The position numbers and the translations under genes are program-made. This document shows positions 35,580-44,088 of a DNA stretch of 64,000 bases, piece after piece; the stretch's first letter is position 1, and every line of letters begins with the position of its first letter. The notes under the pieces are model-generated. The model was given only the letters and a program-made list of their open reading frames with translations. It was not told the DNA's origin and made no database searches. Location: the NCBI RefSeq assembly GCF_900079775.1, contig NZ_LT556050.1:347381-411380 (forward strand). The letters run 5' to 3'. Source of the stretch: Leyella lascolaii (GTDB lineage: Bacteria; Bacteroidota; Bacteroidia; Bacteroidales; Bacteroidaceae).

Positions 35580-37016
35580 ATGAAAGCAATAAAATATTTA
35601 CTTATCGGAGCTTTGATGATAGGCATCAACACTCCATCTACAGCACAGGAAGAAGACCACAAGGCTGTTATCGAACAACTCACCAAAGTTATCAAATCTG
35701 ACGCTCCCGACAAAGAGGATCAGGTAAAGGATCTTTTCAAGGAGTATAAGAAAGAGCCGGACGTGATAGTTGCCGTCGGACGGGCATACCTCGACATTAA
35801 AGACACAGAGAACGCCCAGAAATATGCCGACATGGCTATCAAGCGCGACAAGAACTATGGCGACGCTTACGTACTGGCTGGTGACATCCAGGTTATCAAC
35901 GACAACGGTGGTGCAGCATCAGCTCTTTTCGAGCAGGCTATCTATTTCGACCCTAAAAACCCCAACGGTTACCGCCGCTACGCACAAGTGAACAGCAAGG
36001 CTAACCCGAGCGCAGCCGTTGCCAAACTGGAAGAGATGAAAAAGCAGATACCCGACTATCCCATCGCTCTCATCTCCGCTGAGATATTCAGCAAGTCCGG
36101 TGATCTGGACAAGGCAATACAATACTACACACAGGTGGACAAGTCTCAGATGGAAGACTACCAGCTGGTGGACTTTGCACTCTCCTACTTCCTTAAAGGC
36201 GAGTTTGAAAAGAGTCTGGAGATTTCGCAGTTCGGAAACAACAAGTTCCCGCGCAATCCCGCCCTCAACCGTATATCGTTCTTCGACCTTACAAACCTCA
36301 AGCGTTACGACGAGGCACTGCAGTATGCCCACAAACTGTTCAATGAGTCGGATGAGACAAAAATAACCGAAAGCGACTATCTCTACTACGGTTACGCTCA
36401 CTTGGGCAAAGGCAACTACGACGATGCCATCGCCATGTTCCAGAAGTCCATCGAAAACAACAAGGACAACGAGGCTGACAAGAACGACGCTATGAAGAAC
36501 ATTGCCGAGGCGTATAAGAAAAAGGGCGACTACACAAACGCCATAAGCACTTACGAGAAGTATCTTGACAATCTGAAACAGAAGACTGCCAACGACATAA
36601 ACATACTCGCAACGATGTATATGTCAGAAGCAGCCGACTCAACTATAGCTGAAGACAAGAAAAAGATATACTACGCAAAGGCTGACTCCATCTATGGAGA
36701 GATGGCAACTAATATGCCGAGTGTAGCCGACTACGCAACACTGCAGCGCGCGCACATAGGCTACGCTCTCGACCCGGAGACAAAAACAGGTCTTGCAAAA
36801 CCGCACTACGAGAAGCTCATTGAGCTTATCAACGCCAAACCGACAAAGGACGAGACCGACAACGAGCGTCTGATAGAATCATACCGCTACATGGGCTACT
36901 ACTTCCTGCTTAAGAAGGATAAGGCAAACTCTGTAATGTATTGGAACAAGATTCTTGAAATCGACCCGGAGAACGCAATGGCAAAGCAGGCTCTCGGACT
37001 GGCAGAGCAACTGTAA
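35580..37016 (+). CDS. Periplasmic tetratricopeptide-repeat protein
   Basis: This 478-residue protein has a signal peptide (YLLIGALMIGINTPSTAQ) and at least eight TPR-like helical pairs, for example AVGRAYLDIKDTENAQKYADMAIKRD, SKSGDLDKAIQYYTQV, YGYAHLGKGNYDDAIAMFQKSIENN, and AYKKKGDYTNAISTYEKYLDNL. TPRs mediate protein contacts. Its place at the end of the exbB-exbD-exbD-tonB-pstS-like operon suggests a scaffold for the energy-transduction complex (inference). A strong terminator follows at 37040-37077. Confidence 0.85.
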   Translation: MKAIKYLLIGALMIGINTPSTAQEEDHKAVIEQLTKVIKSDAPDKEDQVKDLFKEYKKEPDVIVAVGRAYLDIKDTENAQKYADMAIKRDKNYGDAYVLAGDIQVINDNGGAASALFEQAIYFDPKNPNGYRRYAQVNSKANPSAAVAKLEEMKKQIPDYPIALISAEIFSKSGDLDKAIQYYTQVDKSQMEDYQLVDFALSYFLKGEFEKSLEISQFGNNKFPRNPALNRISFFDLTNLKRYDEALQYAHKLFNESDETKITESDYLYYGYAHLGKGNYDDAIAMFQKSIENNKDNEADKNDAMKNIAEAYKKKGDYTNAISTYEKYLDNLKQKTANDINILATMYMSEAADSTIAEDKKKIYYAKADSIYGEMATNMPSVADYATLQRAHIGYALDPETKTGLAKPHYEKLIELINAKPTKDETDNERLIESYRYMGYYFLLKKDKANSVMYWNKILEIDPENAMAKQALGLAEQL

Positions 37017-37039
37017 GACATCATTTATCAATATACCAC

Positions 37040-37077
37040 ACGCATGCGGCACTTACCTGTCGCATGCGTTTTTTTTA
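37040..37077 (+). terminator. Intrinsic terminator of the exbB-TPR operon
   Basis: The stem ACGCATGCG (37040-37048) pairs with CGCATGCGT (37061-37069) and is followed by eight T residues. Confidence 0.88.
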
Positions 37078-37182
37078 TTAAACAGACTGCGCTCGACAAT
37101 CCGAAAACGAGTATATAATGCGATCACTGGAACTGTTTCACACTTGAAATAAAACGCTATTATATGTGTGCAATCCAAAGTA

Positions 37183-37290
37183 GAGACGCAAAATCTTGCG
37201 TCTCACAAGCAAGAAGACGCATGAATATAGGTAATTATATGCCCTTCATTGCGATGATGATTCCTCGGGAGACGCAAGATTTTGCGTCTT
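37183..37290. repeat. Paired GAGACGC palindromes, cluster C
   Basis: Palindromes at 37183-37204 and 37269-37290 (last base T) are 86 bp apart. The flanks ATCCAAA on the left and GGCTGACGCC on the right equal those of cluster B, so both have the same orientation, opposite to cluster D. Confidence 0.85.
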
Positions 37291-37309
37291 TACTTGGCTG
37301 ACGCCAACA

Positions 37310-37450
37310 TATTTTCAGCACAAAACAGGCTGCGCTCGGCAATATGAAAGCAAGCTTTCACTGCTCTCACTGGCACTGTTTTTGAATAAAACAGGCTGCG
37401 CTCGGCAATATGAAAGCAAGCTTTCATTGCTCTCACTGGCACTGTTTTTG
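37310..37450 (+). repeat. Two-hairpin repeat (family 1), locus 4
   Basis: Two 66-bp units share a first hairpin CTGTTTT/AAAACAG with loop TGAAT (37376-37394; halves at 37322-37328 and 37442-37448). Second hairpins are TGAAAGC/GCTTTCA (37345-37360 and again 66 bp later). A decayed copy precedes it at 37077-37145. The promoter-like TATCTTTG of other loci is absent here. Confidence 0.82.
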
Positions 37451-39073
37451 TATCATGAAGAATACTCACTTAAATCGGAAAAGCACGTTCAGACAATCAA
37501 CACAAACCTTACAGCATAATCATCATAGGTTGGACAAAAATGAATGTAGAGAGAGTGGTTATTCCTAATCCGCAGTTATGCTCAATACGTATATACAGTT
37601 CCAGTCATACAGACTGCCTTTCTGGCTTGGCTGAGAAGCGGATATACACACGGAGGGAAAATACATGGCAGGATGCCGGCGTCAGTGCAGAAGAAAGACA
37701 TGTGACATACAGTCAAACGAGAAAAATCAGTGCGGACGGTCTGACATCATATTCGCGATTAAAAATTAAAATCAAACATTAGAACACTAACAATAAATAC
37801 ACGATTGACGGTACAATCCTTATCTGTCTTCCACACCATTGCCGCAATCATATTCTGTCTTTTTGCCCGATGCAAACACTCATATCCTCGGTATAAATTA
37901 AGCCGAAATTCATGACGGTAACGTGCCATCCGGTTGAAGTCTGATGCCAGATTCCGGATAAAGAAAAACCGTCTACTGACTGCATAATTATACATAGTCA
38001 TCCTCACGAGAGCACGTTATATGCAACAAGACAACCACATGCACGCATATACACGAGTATTCCGACAATACGATAAAGTCCTGACAATCAACCGGATAAC
38101 ATTACATGCATCACAATTATCAGAAAACACGACTGCAAGAAAGCCTTTTCCATACTGCGATAAAGGCTTTTCCGTCCGTCAGAACGTACCGTTTCACGAC
38201 TCAAAAGAGCATGTTCTGACGCTCAAAATAAGCCTAAATAGTGAATAAAAAGCGTAACGAAGACATTCAGAATGTACCAAACCATACTTCCGAATCAATT
38301 CATCCGACAGACAAACCAATCACTGACACTCCACAGATTCTCTTTTTCTGATTATCAGAATACTTTCTCTTAATCCCTAAAATGTATATTTATACATAAA
38401 AAAGAAGCGGTAATCACAGTGCCACAGCCTCGTTCTCACTTGACCGACTCTTCTCCATCCCATTGCCTCACCGTCATTACAATCCTTCTTCCCTCCTTTG
38501 TCTGCTGTGCCAGCCCACATATCCTGCAAAACCGGAAAAACTTCCGTATGACGTCTGCACTAATTAATGACGATGCCTTCCTTCCTATTCCGGATAAAAC
38601 ATTACATCCCGCCACCCCTCCGCATTTATCTCATGTCCGTCTCACACCGCCGCTTCCTGACCAGCACACGTCTCTCCCGACAATGCCGACCGAATGCCTG
38701 CGATTTACTTCACGTTAAAGATGTGACGACAAAACCACATTGTCATGCTACTGACCAGACCCGCTAATCAGAACGCCAATCATACGCTTACACCATATTG
38801 CCGCCGCCTCAGCCACCCCTCATGCCTGTTCCGCTATACTATATTCCACTTGTTACGGATGCTCCGCAATATATCATCAATAAAGAAACGAATGTTTCCA
38901 CATTACTTCAGCTCAAAATACAGAAGAGCAATAAGCACAATGTCGAAAACAAAAAAAGCGACCGCGCAAACGCGCAGCCGCAAAAAATAATCATGATTAA
39001 ACAATGCAGGCAAATGCAATGAGCACAAGTGCTCAACCTGTCAGGCACAGCCCGCTTCTTAGTAAAATCGTTA
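37451..39073. other. 1.6-kb gene-free region
   Basis: I see no supported gene. Short open frames on both strands lack recognisable domains. A family 3 pair (AGAAAGCCTTTTCC, ATAAAGGCTTTTCCG) lies at 38128-38200. TGTATATTTATACA (38381-38394) is a perfect palindrome. The stretch 38440-38580 is rich in C and T and loosely resembles 41400-41520. Old repeat insertions or decayed genes are possible. Confidence 0.5.
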
Positions 39074-39241
39074 TTATGGAAGGCTGATAGCCTCAGAAGG
39101 ACAAACATCAGCACATGTGCCGCACTCAGTGCACATGTCCGGATTGATAGAATACTTTTCTCCCTCTGAGATTGCGCCAACCGGGCACTCGTCAATACAT
39201 GTACCGCATGCGATACAATCGTCACCAATTACGTAAGCCAT
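39074..39241 (-). CDS. 2[4Fe-4S] ferredoxin
   Basis: This 55-residue protein carries two complete CxxCxxCxxxCP motifs: CIACGTCIDECP (residues 9-20) and CTECGTCADVCP (residues 37-48). It is a classical clostridial-type low-potential ferredoxin that carries electrons between oxidoreductases such as pyruvate:ferredoxin oxidoreductase, in the cytoplasm. The start MAYVIGDDCIACG is typical of Bacteroidales and the length is normal. It stands alone, with its own promoter box at 39317-39324. Confidence 0.96.
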   Translation of the reverse strand: MAYVIGDDCIACGTCIDECPVGAISEGEKYSINPDMCTECGTCADVCPSEAISLP

Positions 39242-39316
39242 AGTTAAAATAAATTTATAATGTTAATAATGTTATTGTACATTCTCACTGCCGGCACACA
39301 CCGGATGCGTACGGTG

Positions 39317-39324
39317 CAAAGTTA
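39317..39324 (-). promoter_or_regulatory. -7 box of the ferredoxin gene
   Basis: On the minus strand TAACTTTG lies 75 nt before the ferredoxin start. No clear -33 is seen. Confidence 0.5.
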
Positions 39325-39435
39325 CATTTTTTATCCCGAATACACTCATTCGTCATATTATTTTAACTAAATTATACACTGTCTTCACCCGGTGTGATAC
39401 AATAAGCCAACGCAAACAGCGTTATTAATACATAT

Positions 39436-40182
39436 ATGAGACGTTTCGCGACAACGATGATATTGATTCTCGCCTGTGTGTCACATGCATTATCGCAGAC
39501 GCGCACGGTGCAGAACAGACCTTACACAGACCTCCGCCCGTTCCACTTCGGAGTGGTCGTCGGCACTCATTTGCAGGATCTCGAACTGCTGAACGCCGGT
39601 CCGCAGATCATTACAAACGAGGACGGCACAACCGTAGAGACTCTTGTCACTGCCGACCAGGACCGCTGGGACACGGGATTCAACGTGGGTGTGGTGGGCG
39701 AATACCGCATAAGCACTTATTTCCAGTTCCGTGTGGCTCCAACGCTTTACTTCGGCAACCGCCACATAACGTTCCGCGACATGACCGACCTCGACCCTGA
39801 AGGCAAGCCCAGAGAGCAGAACCAGAATCTCAAGTCGGTGTACATCTCCTCCGCACTCGACCTCATATTCGCCGCACCGCGGTTCAACAACCACCGCCCT
39901 TACCTCATAGCCGGTGTCAACCCGATGATAAATCTCAGCGGCAAGAGCACCGACTACATCCGCCTCAAACGCTACGACATATGCGCTGAGGTGGGATTCG
40001 GCTGCGACTTCTACCTCCCGTTCTTCAAGCTGCGACCCGAACTGAAGTTCATGTACGGACTGGGCAACAGCCTCGACACCACTCACGCCGACCGTCTGCG
40101 CGACAGAAACATGCTGCGCTTCGCCAAATCAGTGAAGGAGGCACACACGAAGATGATTGTCCTCAGCTTCTATTTCGAATAA
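39436..40182 (+). CDS. porT: PorT-family outer-membrane protein
   Basis: This 248-residue beta-barrel-like protein has a signal peptide (TMILILACVSHALSQ). It matches the PorT family, which was first linked to gingipain export and the type IX secretion system of Porphyromonas and is also found in many Bacteroidales. Typical parts are RPFHFGVVVGTHLQDLEL, TGFNVGVVGEYRIS, FRVAPTLYFGNRHITF and a terminal aromatic FYFE. No other type IX genes are in the window, so a role in that pathway here is inference only. Confidence 0.85.
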   Translation: MRRFATTMILILACVSHALSQTRTVQNRPYTDLRPFHFGVVVGTHLQDLELLNAGPQIITNEDGTTVETLVTADQDRWDTGFNVGVVGEYRISTYFQFRVAPTLYFGNRHITFRDMTDLDPEGKPREQNQNLKSVYISSALDLIFAAPRFNNHRPYLIAGVNPMINLSGKSTDYIRLKRYDICAEVGFGCDFYLPFFKLRPELKFMYGLGNSLDTTHADRLRDRNMLRFAKSVKEAHTKMIVLSFYFE

Positions 40183-40489
40183 TCATCCTGACCGGAATAT
40201 GCGATAGGAACGATATTCATCATTTCACACACTATTGCCAGCTCCATGCCATCCCGCCACACCACCGCCGACATTCTTTCACAGGCTTTTTGCCGGTGTA
40301 ACCGCATAATGCCACATATTGCACTAAATAGGAATAAACAATGTCTGAAAGCAGCACGGAAAACGGATGAATCATAATGGCAGATTCCGAACAAATGCAA
40401 TCCTTCTTTTCCTCTTCAGTCATCGCACAATCCACATATACACGAACAAAAATCGGACATCAGACCGTCAATGCATCTTTTTATATTAA

Positions 40490-41174
40490 AACAATGATGG
40501 CGTCAGCCCAGTAGAGACGCAAAATCTTGCGTCTCACGAGCAAAAGGCTCGACAACGACAGACATATATTCACCTCGCTTCATTGCGCATACTTGCCTGT
40601 GAGACGCAAAATTTTGCGTCTCTACTTTGGATTATCCACATATATTCCGCGTTATTCTCATGTATCAAACGGTTGCGGCTATAACGACAAAAGCATGCCA
40701 TCCAATTGTCAATCACGCCTGTTTTACATTAAATAATGATGGCGTCAACCCAGTAGAGACGCAAAATCTTGCGTCTCACGAGCAAAAGGTTTGGCAACGA
40801 CAGGCATATATTCACCTCACTTCATTGCGCATGTTTGCTTGTGAGACGAAAGAGGAGCGACAACGACAAGCATCTATTTAACTCGCTTTATTGCGCATAC
40901 TTGCCTATGAGACGCAAAATTTTGCGTCTCTACTTTGGATTATCCACATATATTCCGCGTTATTCTCATGTATCAAATGGTGGCGACTATAACGACAAAA
41001 GCCTGCCATCCTATTGTCAATCAAGCCTGTTTTACATTAAACAATGGTGGCGTCAGCCCAGTAGAGACGCAAAATCTTGCGTCTCCCGTGCAAAAGGCTC
41101 GACAACGACAGACATATATTCACCTCGCTTCATTGCACATACTTGCTTGTGAGACGCAAGATTTTGCGTCTCTA
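40490..41174. repeat. Three tandem paired-palindrome elements, cluster D
   Basis: Palindrome pairs start at 40514/40601, 40756/40843 and 41064/41151, always 87 bp apart. In the middle element the second palindrome has lost one arm (GAGACGAAAGAGG), and a fifth intact copy follows at 40909-40930. The elements are joined by near-identical stretches of about 130 bp (TTTGGATTATCCACATATAT to GATGGCGTCA). The two ends of each element form a 25-bp terminal inverted repeat (GTAGAGACGC to GCGTCTCTAC). Confidence 0.88.
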
Positions 41175-41267
41175 CTTTGGATTACCAACGTATAATACCG
41201 CGTTATTTTCATTTGCGAGACAGTATCGGTAAGCACAATACGAGTTTTTAAACATCCTGATGCCGTA

Positions 41268-41351
41268 TGTTTTTGAATAAAACAGGCTGCGTTCGGCAAT
41301 ATGAAAACAAGCTTTCATTGCACTCACTGGCACTGTTTTTGAATAAAACAG
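41268..41351 (+). repeat. Two-hairpin repeat (family 1), locus 5
   Basis: One full 66-bp unit has first hairpins TGTTTT/AAAACA with loop TGAAT at 41268-41284 and again 66 bp later, and a second hairpin with GCTTTCA at 41311-41317. It follows cluster D by about 95 bp. Confidence 0.78.
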
Positions 41352-41542
41352 AATAGTCCATCAGACCGTCAAAACTTTTTTGTTACTTTATTGCCGACCT
41401 ATCCGTTCCTCTTCCGCAATGCCGACACAATCTTGCATTCTGCCTTTTCCCGGTACATCCTGTCACATCTTCTACATAACCGGAAACCAATCTGCATGAC
41501 AGCAGCACCTAATACGTATGGAGTCAAAACGCGGTTCAGAAT

Positions 41543-41572
41543 AAAAAAGTCTCACCATTTCTGATGAGACTT
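41543..41572 (-). terminator. Terminator of the 5'-nucleotidase operon
   Basis: On the minus strand the stem AAGTCTCA/TGAGACTT (41547-41554 with 41565-41572) is followed by TTTTTATTCT. Confidence 0.82.
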
Positions 41573-41623
41573 TCCTTTCATATATGCTCCGGCACATGCT
41601 TTCACTGCAAGTGCAGCAGCACA

Positions 41624-42481
41624 TCACTTGTCAAAACTGAGCACTATCCGACCCACATACACTCCGTGTTTGCCGTTCTGATCGTTTGGTATCTCCTTGC
41701 CTTCGGCATTCTTCACATATTTCAGTTCTTTAAAATAAGAATGCGAGTGACCTCCGAGCACAATGTCTATGCCACTTGTCTCAGACATGAGCTTGCTGTC
41801 GCCTTCCTCTCCTTCGTCATCCCATCCCAGATGAGACAGGCACACCACCACGTCGCACTTCTCGTTCTCCCTAAGTGTCTTCACCGTTCTGGCTGCCGCA
41901 CTCTCCGGATTCTCGAATTTCACTCCGCGACAGTTGTTCTCGTCAACAAGCCCGTCAAGTTCGGGACACACACCGAACACGCCTATCCTCACTCCCTTGC
42001 GCTCTATCACGACATACGGTTTCACGAGTCCTTCAAGCGGTGTTGACGTGAAGTCATAGTTGCAACACACCACCGGAAACTTCGCCATTCTGAAGAGACG
42101 CGCCATGTTCTCCAGTCCGAAGTCGAACTCATGGTTGCCTATAGTCACCGCATCATAGCCCATAAGATTCATAAGCCCCACCTCCACATCACCATGGAAA
42201 AGGGTGTAGTAAGGCGACCCCTGCGAGAAGTCACCGCTGTCCAGCAGCAGCAACTCGGGGTCTTTACTGCGCTCGCGGTTCACAAGCTCCAGGCGTCTCA
42301 CGAATCCTCCGCGTCCTGCCACCACCGTGTCGGCAAGGTTTCTGCTCAACGGCAGTATACAACTGTGCGTGTCGTTGGTGTGCAGTATCTCTATCTGTGT
42401 CTGTGCCTCCGCCGCCATTGACGACACGATGAGCGCACAGCTCATTATAATATTCCTTATCATATGTCTCCGATGTTTCAT
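41624..42481 (-). CDS. Metallophosphoesterase half of a 5'-nucleotidase
   Basis: This 285-residue protein corresponds to the catalytic N-terminal domain of UshA-type 5'-nucleotidases. Metal-binding motifs are visible: EILHTNDTHS, LLLDSGDFSQG, GNHEFDFG and LGGHSHSYF. A signal peptide is present (IIMSCALIVSSMAAEAQ), so it acts outside the cytoplasm on nucleotides or related phosphoesters. The C-terminal substrate-binding domain is encoded by the upstream gene 42478-43269, which it overlaps by 4 bp. Confidence 0.9.
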   Translation of the reverse strand: MKHRRHMIRNIIMSCALIVSSMAAEAQTQIEILHTNDTHSCILPLSRNLADTVVAGRGGFVRRLELVNRERSKDPELLLLDSGDFSQGSPYYTLFHGDVEVGLMNLMGYDAVTIGNHEFDFGLENMARLFRMAKFPVVCCNYDFTSTPLEGLVKPYVVIERKGVRIGVFGVCPELDGLVDENNCRGVKFENPESAAARTVKTLRENEKCDVVVCLSHLGWDDEGEEGDSKLMSETSGIDIVLGGHSHSYFKELKYVKNAEGKEIPNDQNGKHGVYVGRIVLSFDK

Positions 42482-43269
42482 TCCACAACTATGCGTCCCT
42501 CAACCCTGCTCTCCACCGGACGCCCGTTCTTCTCCTGCTCTCTGAAATAATTCTCGATGATATGCCTCACGTTGTTCTCCTCACTCTTAGGAGACACCAC
42601 TCCGGTCTTGTCCTTGAACGCCTCAAGTCCGTCGTTGCCCTGTGCCAGATAGTCGAGTGTGGCAATGCGGTACTGTCTGTCCTTTTCTATACCTTTTCCT
42701 CCTACGAGAGCCGACCTCAGCTTTCCGTCCTTCGTTATTACAAGCCTTACGCCATGGCTTACAGCCTCTCCTCCCGACGCGGCAATCTGTTCAAACAGTT
42801 CCTCCACCTTGTCTCCGTCGAGCGTGAGGAAACATATCTTGTTCTCAAACGGAGCCACGTCAAGCACGTTTCCTATCGTCACAGCCCCCTCCGACAGGGC
42901 TGCACGTATGCCGCCCATATTATATACGGCGAAGTCGGGCTTCTCTCCGAATGCCCTGCTGCCCCACATCAGTATGTCGGCAAGCAGGTTGGACAGGTCG
43001 CTTTCAGGTCGCGCCGCCTCCATGTAGTGTGCCGCGTGCCCTACGACAGGACTCATCAAACTGTCCACCTTTGCCTTGTACGGTGAGAGGAACCTCATAC
43101 CCGAACTGTCGCTCACGGTGTCATACCTACTGTCCACCAGCATCCGTCCGCGCTCCACACCCGTCAGCTGTATGCCTGAAGAGCATGCCGCAAACAGAAG
43201 CACTGATGTCAGCAGTCCGCAGTCAAGCACCCGTCTGCGCATTTTTCTTTTCATATTGTCTGTTGTCAT
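42478..43269 (-). CDS. 5'-nucleotidase C-terminal domain lipoprotein
   Basis: This lipoprotein of about 263 residues (signal LDCGLLTSVLLFAAC, lipobox FAAC) equals the C-terminal domain of UshA-like 5'-nucleotidases, which binds the nucleoside. Conserved pieces are DFAVYNMGGIRAAL, APFENKICFLTLDGDKVEELFEQ and YRIATLDYLAQGNDGLEAF. In most bacteria this domain is fused to the metallophosphoesterase. Here it is a separate gene translationally coupled (ATGA) to that enzyme. Alternative starts at 43329 and 43254 exist; 43269 is chosen to keep a normal signal peptide. Confidence 0.87.
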   Translation of the reverse strand: MTTDNMKRKMRRRVLDCGLLTSVLLFAACSSGIQLTGVERGRMLVDSRYDTVSDSSGMRFLSPYKAKVDSLMSPVVGHAAHYMEAARPESDLSNLLADILMWGSRAFGEKPDFAVYNMGGIRAALSEGAVTIGNVLDVAPFENKICFLTLDGDKVEELFEQIAASGGEAVSHGVRLVITKDGKLRSALVGGKGIEKDRQYRIATLDYLAQGNDGLEAFKDKTGVVSPKSEENNVRHIIENYFREQEKNGRPVESRVEGRIVVE

Positions 43270-43352
43270 ATAATGTGTGTATTTTCCGGTCAGCCCATAC
43301 AGCGGTCTCAAAAGCCTTCTCCTCCGCATTCAGCACCGGATGTTCAAGCTAC

Positions 43353-43360
43353 AAAGTTAA
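43353..43360 (-). promoter_or_regulatory. -7 box of the 5'-nucleotidase operon
   Basis: On the minus strand TAACTTTG lies 84 nt before the chosen start at 43269. Confidence 0.5.
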
Positions 43361-43533
43361 TGCAACTATCGCATAATGCAAAGCCAAACGTTCATTTTCT
43401 TATTCATGTTTATTTGCTGACACGACAAAAGGAACAGAACGGATATCATTGTCATGAAATATGACGGTCACATGGTGCATTTACTGAAAACGCCCGTTAT
43501 TTAACTGATTAACAACAAATTTAGAGGCATAAA

Positions 43534-43565
43534 TTTGTCCGTTCTGAATTATTGTAGTAACTTTG
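43534..43565 (+). promoter_or_regulatory. Promoter of rplS
   Basis: TTTG (43534-43537) and TAACTTTG (43558-43565) are 20 nt apart. The leader to the ATG is about 80 nt and includes CCGCTTTTCGGCG, a possible small hairpin. Confidence 0.75.
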
Positions 43566-43649
43566 CACCGCTTTTCGGCGTAACCGCTGACAACGGAAGA
43601 GTCGCTGGTCATGTTGCGTTGGGCGATAAACAAATTTAATTATCAAGAA

Positions 43650-44009
43650 ATGGACTTAATTAAAGTTGCTGAAGAAGCATTTGCAACCGGCAAGAAGTTC
43701 CCGGAATTCAAGTCTGGTGACACTATCACTGTCGCTTACAAAATTATCGAGGGAAACAAAGAGCGTATTCAGCTCTATCGTGGTGTCGTAATCAAAATCA
43801 ACGGTCACGGTGACAAGAAACGCTTCACCGTACGCAAGATGTCAGGCACCGTAGGTGTTGAGCGTATTTTCCCGATTGAGTCACCGAACATTGACAGCAT
43901 CGAGGTGAACAAACATGGTAAGGTACGTCGCGCCAAACTTTACTATCTGCGCAAGCTTACAGGTAAGAAAGCACGTATCAAAGAGAAGAAGGTCATCACT
44001 GGCGAATAA
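43650..44009 (+). CDS. rplS: Ribosomal protein L19
   Basis: This 119-residue bL19 sits at the interface of the 30S and 50S subunits. It shows [56 protein letters not shown] and [25 protein letters not shown], all canonical. The start at 43650 ([11 protein letters not shown]) matches the family; an in-frame ATG at 43611 lies within the leader. It is monocistronic, with a clear promoter and terminator. Confidence 0.97.
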   Translation: MDLIKVAEEAFATGKKFPEFKSGDTITVAYKIIEGNKERIQLYRGVVIKINGHGDKKRFTVRKMSGTVGVERIFPIESPNIDSIEVNKHGKVRRAKLYYLRKLTGKKARIKEKKVITGE

Positions 44010-44052
44010 TGCGCATACGCGCTTTCAGGGATTACATTCTTGCAAAAGAAAT

Positions 44053-44088
44053 AAAAGGTTTTGCCGCAGTCATGCCGCAAAACCTTTT
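44053..44088 (+). terminator. Terminator of rplS
   Basis: A 12-bp perfect stem AAAAGGTTTTGC (44053-44064) pairs with 44077-44088 and is followed by TGTCGTT. The flanking A and T runs make it usable in both directions. Confidence 0.75.

Noticed and set aside
37759-38007. 82-codon minus-strand frame rich in aromatic and basic residues
   Set aside because: Could be a remnant, but no family is recognised, and there is no promoter box or neighbour support.
38419-38767. Plus-strand frames of 66-99 codons
   Set aside because: Low-complexity Pro/Ser/His-rich translation of C/T-rich DNA; no start signals.
40527-41195. Plus-strand open frames across cluster D
   Set aside because: Product of the repeats; the translated text repeats with the DNA period.
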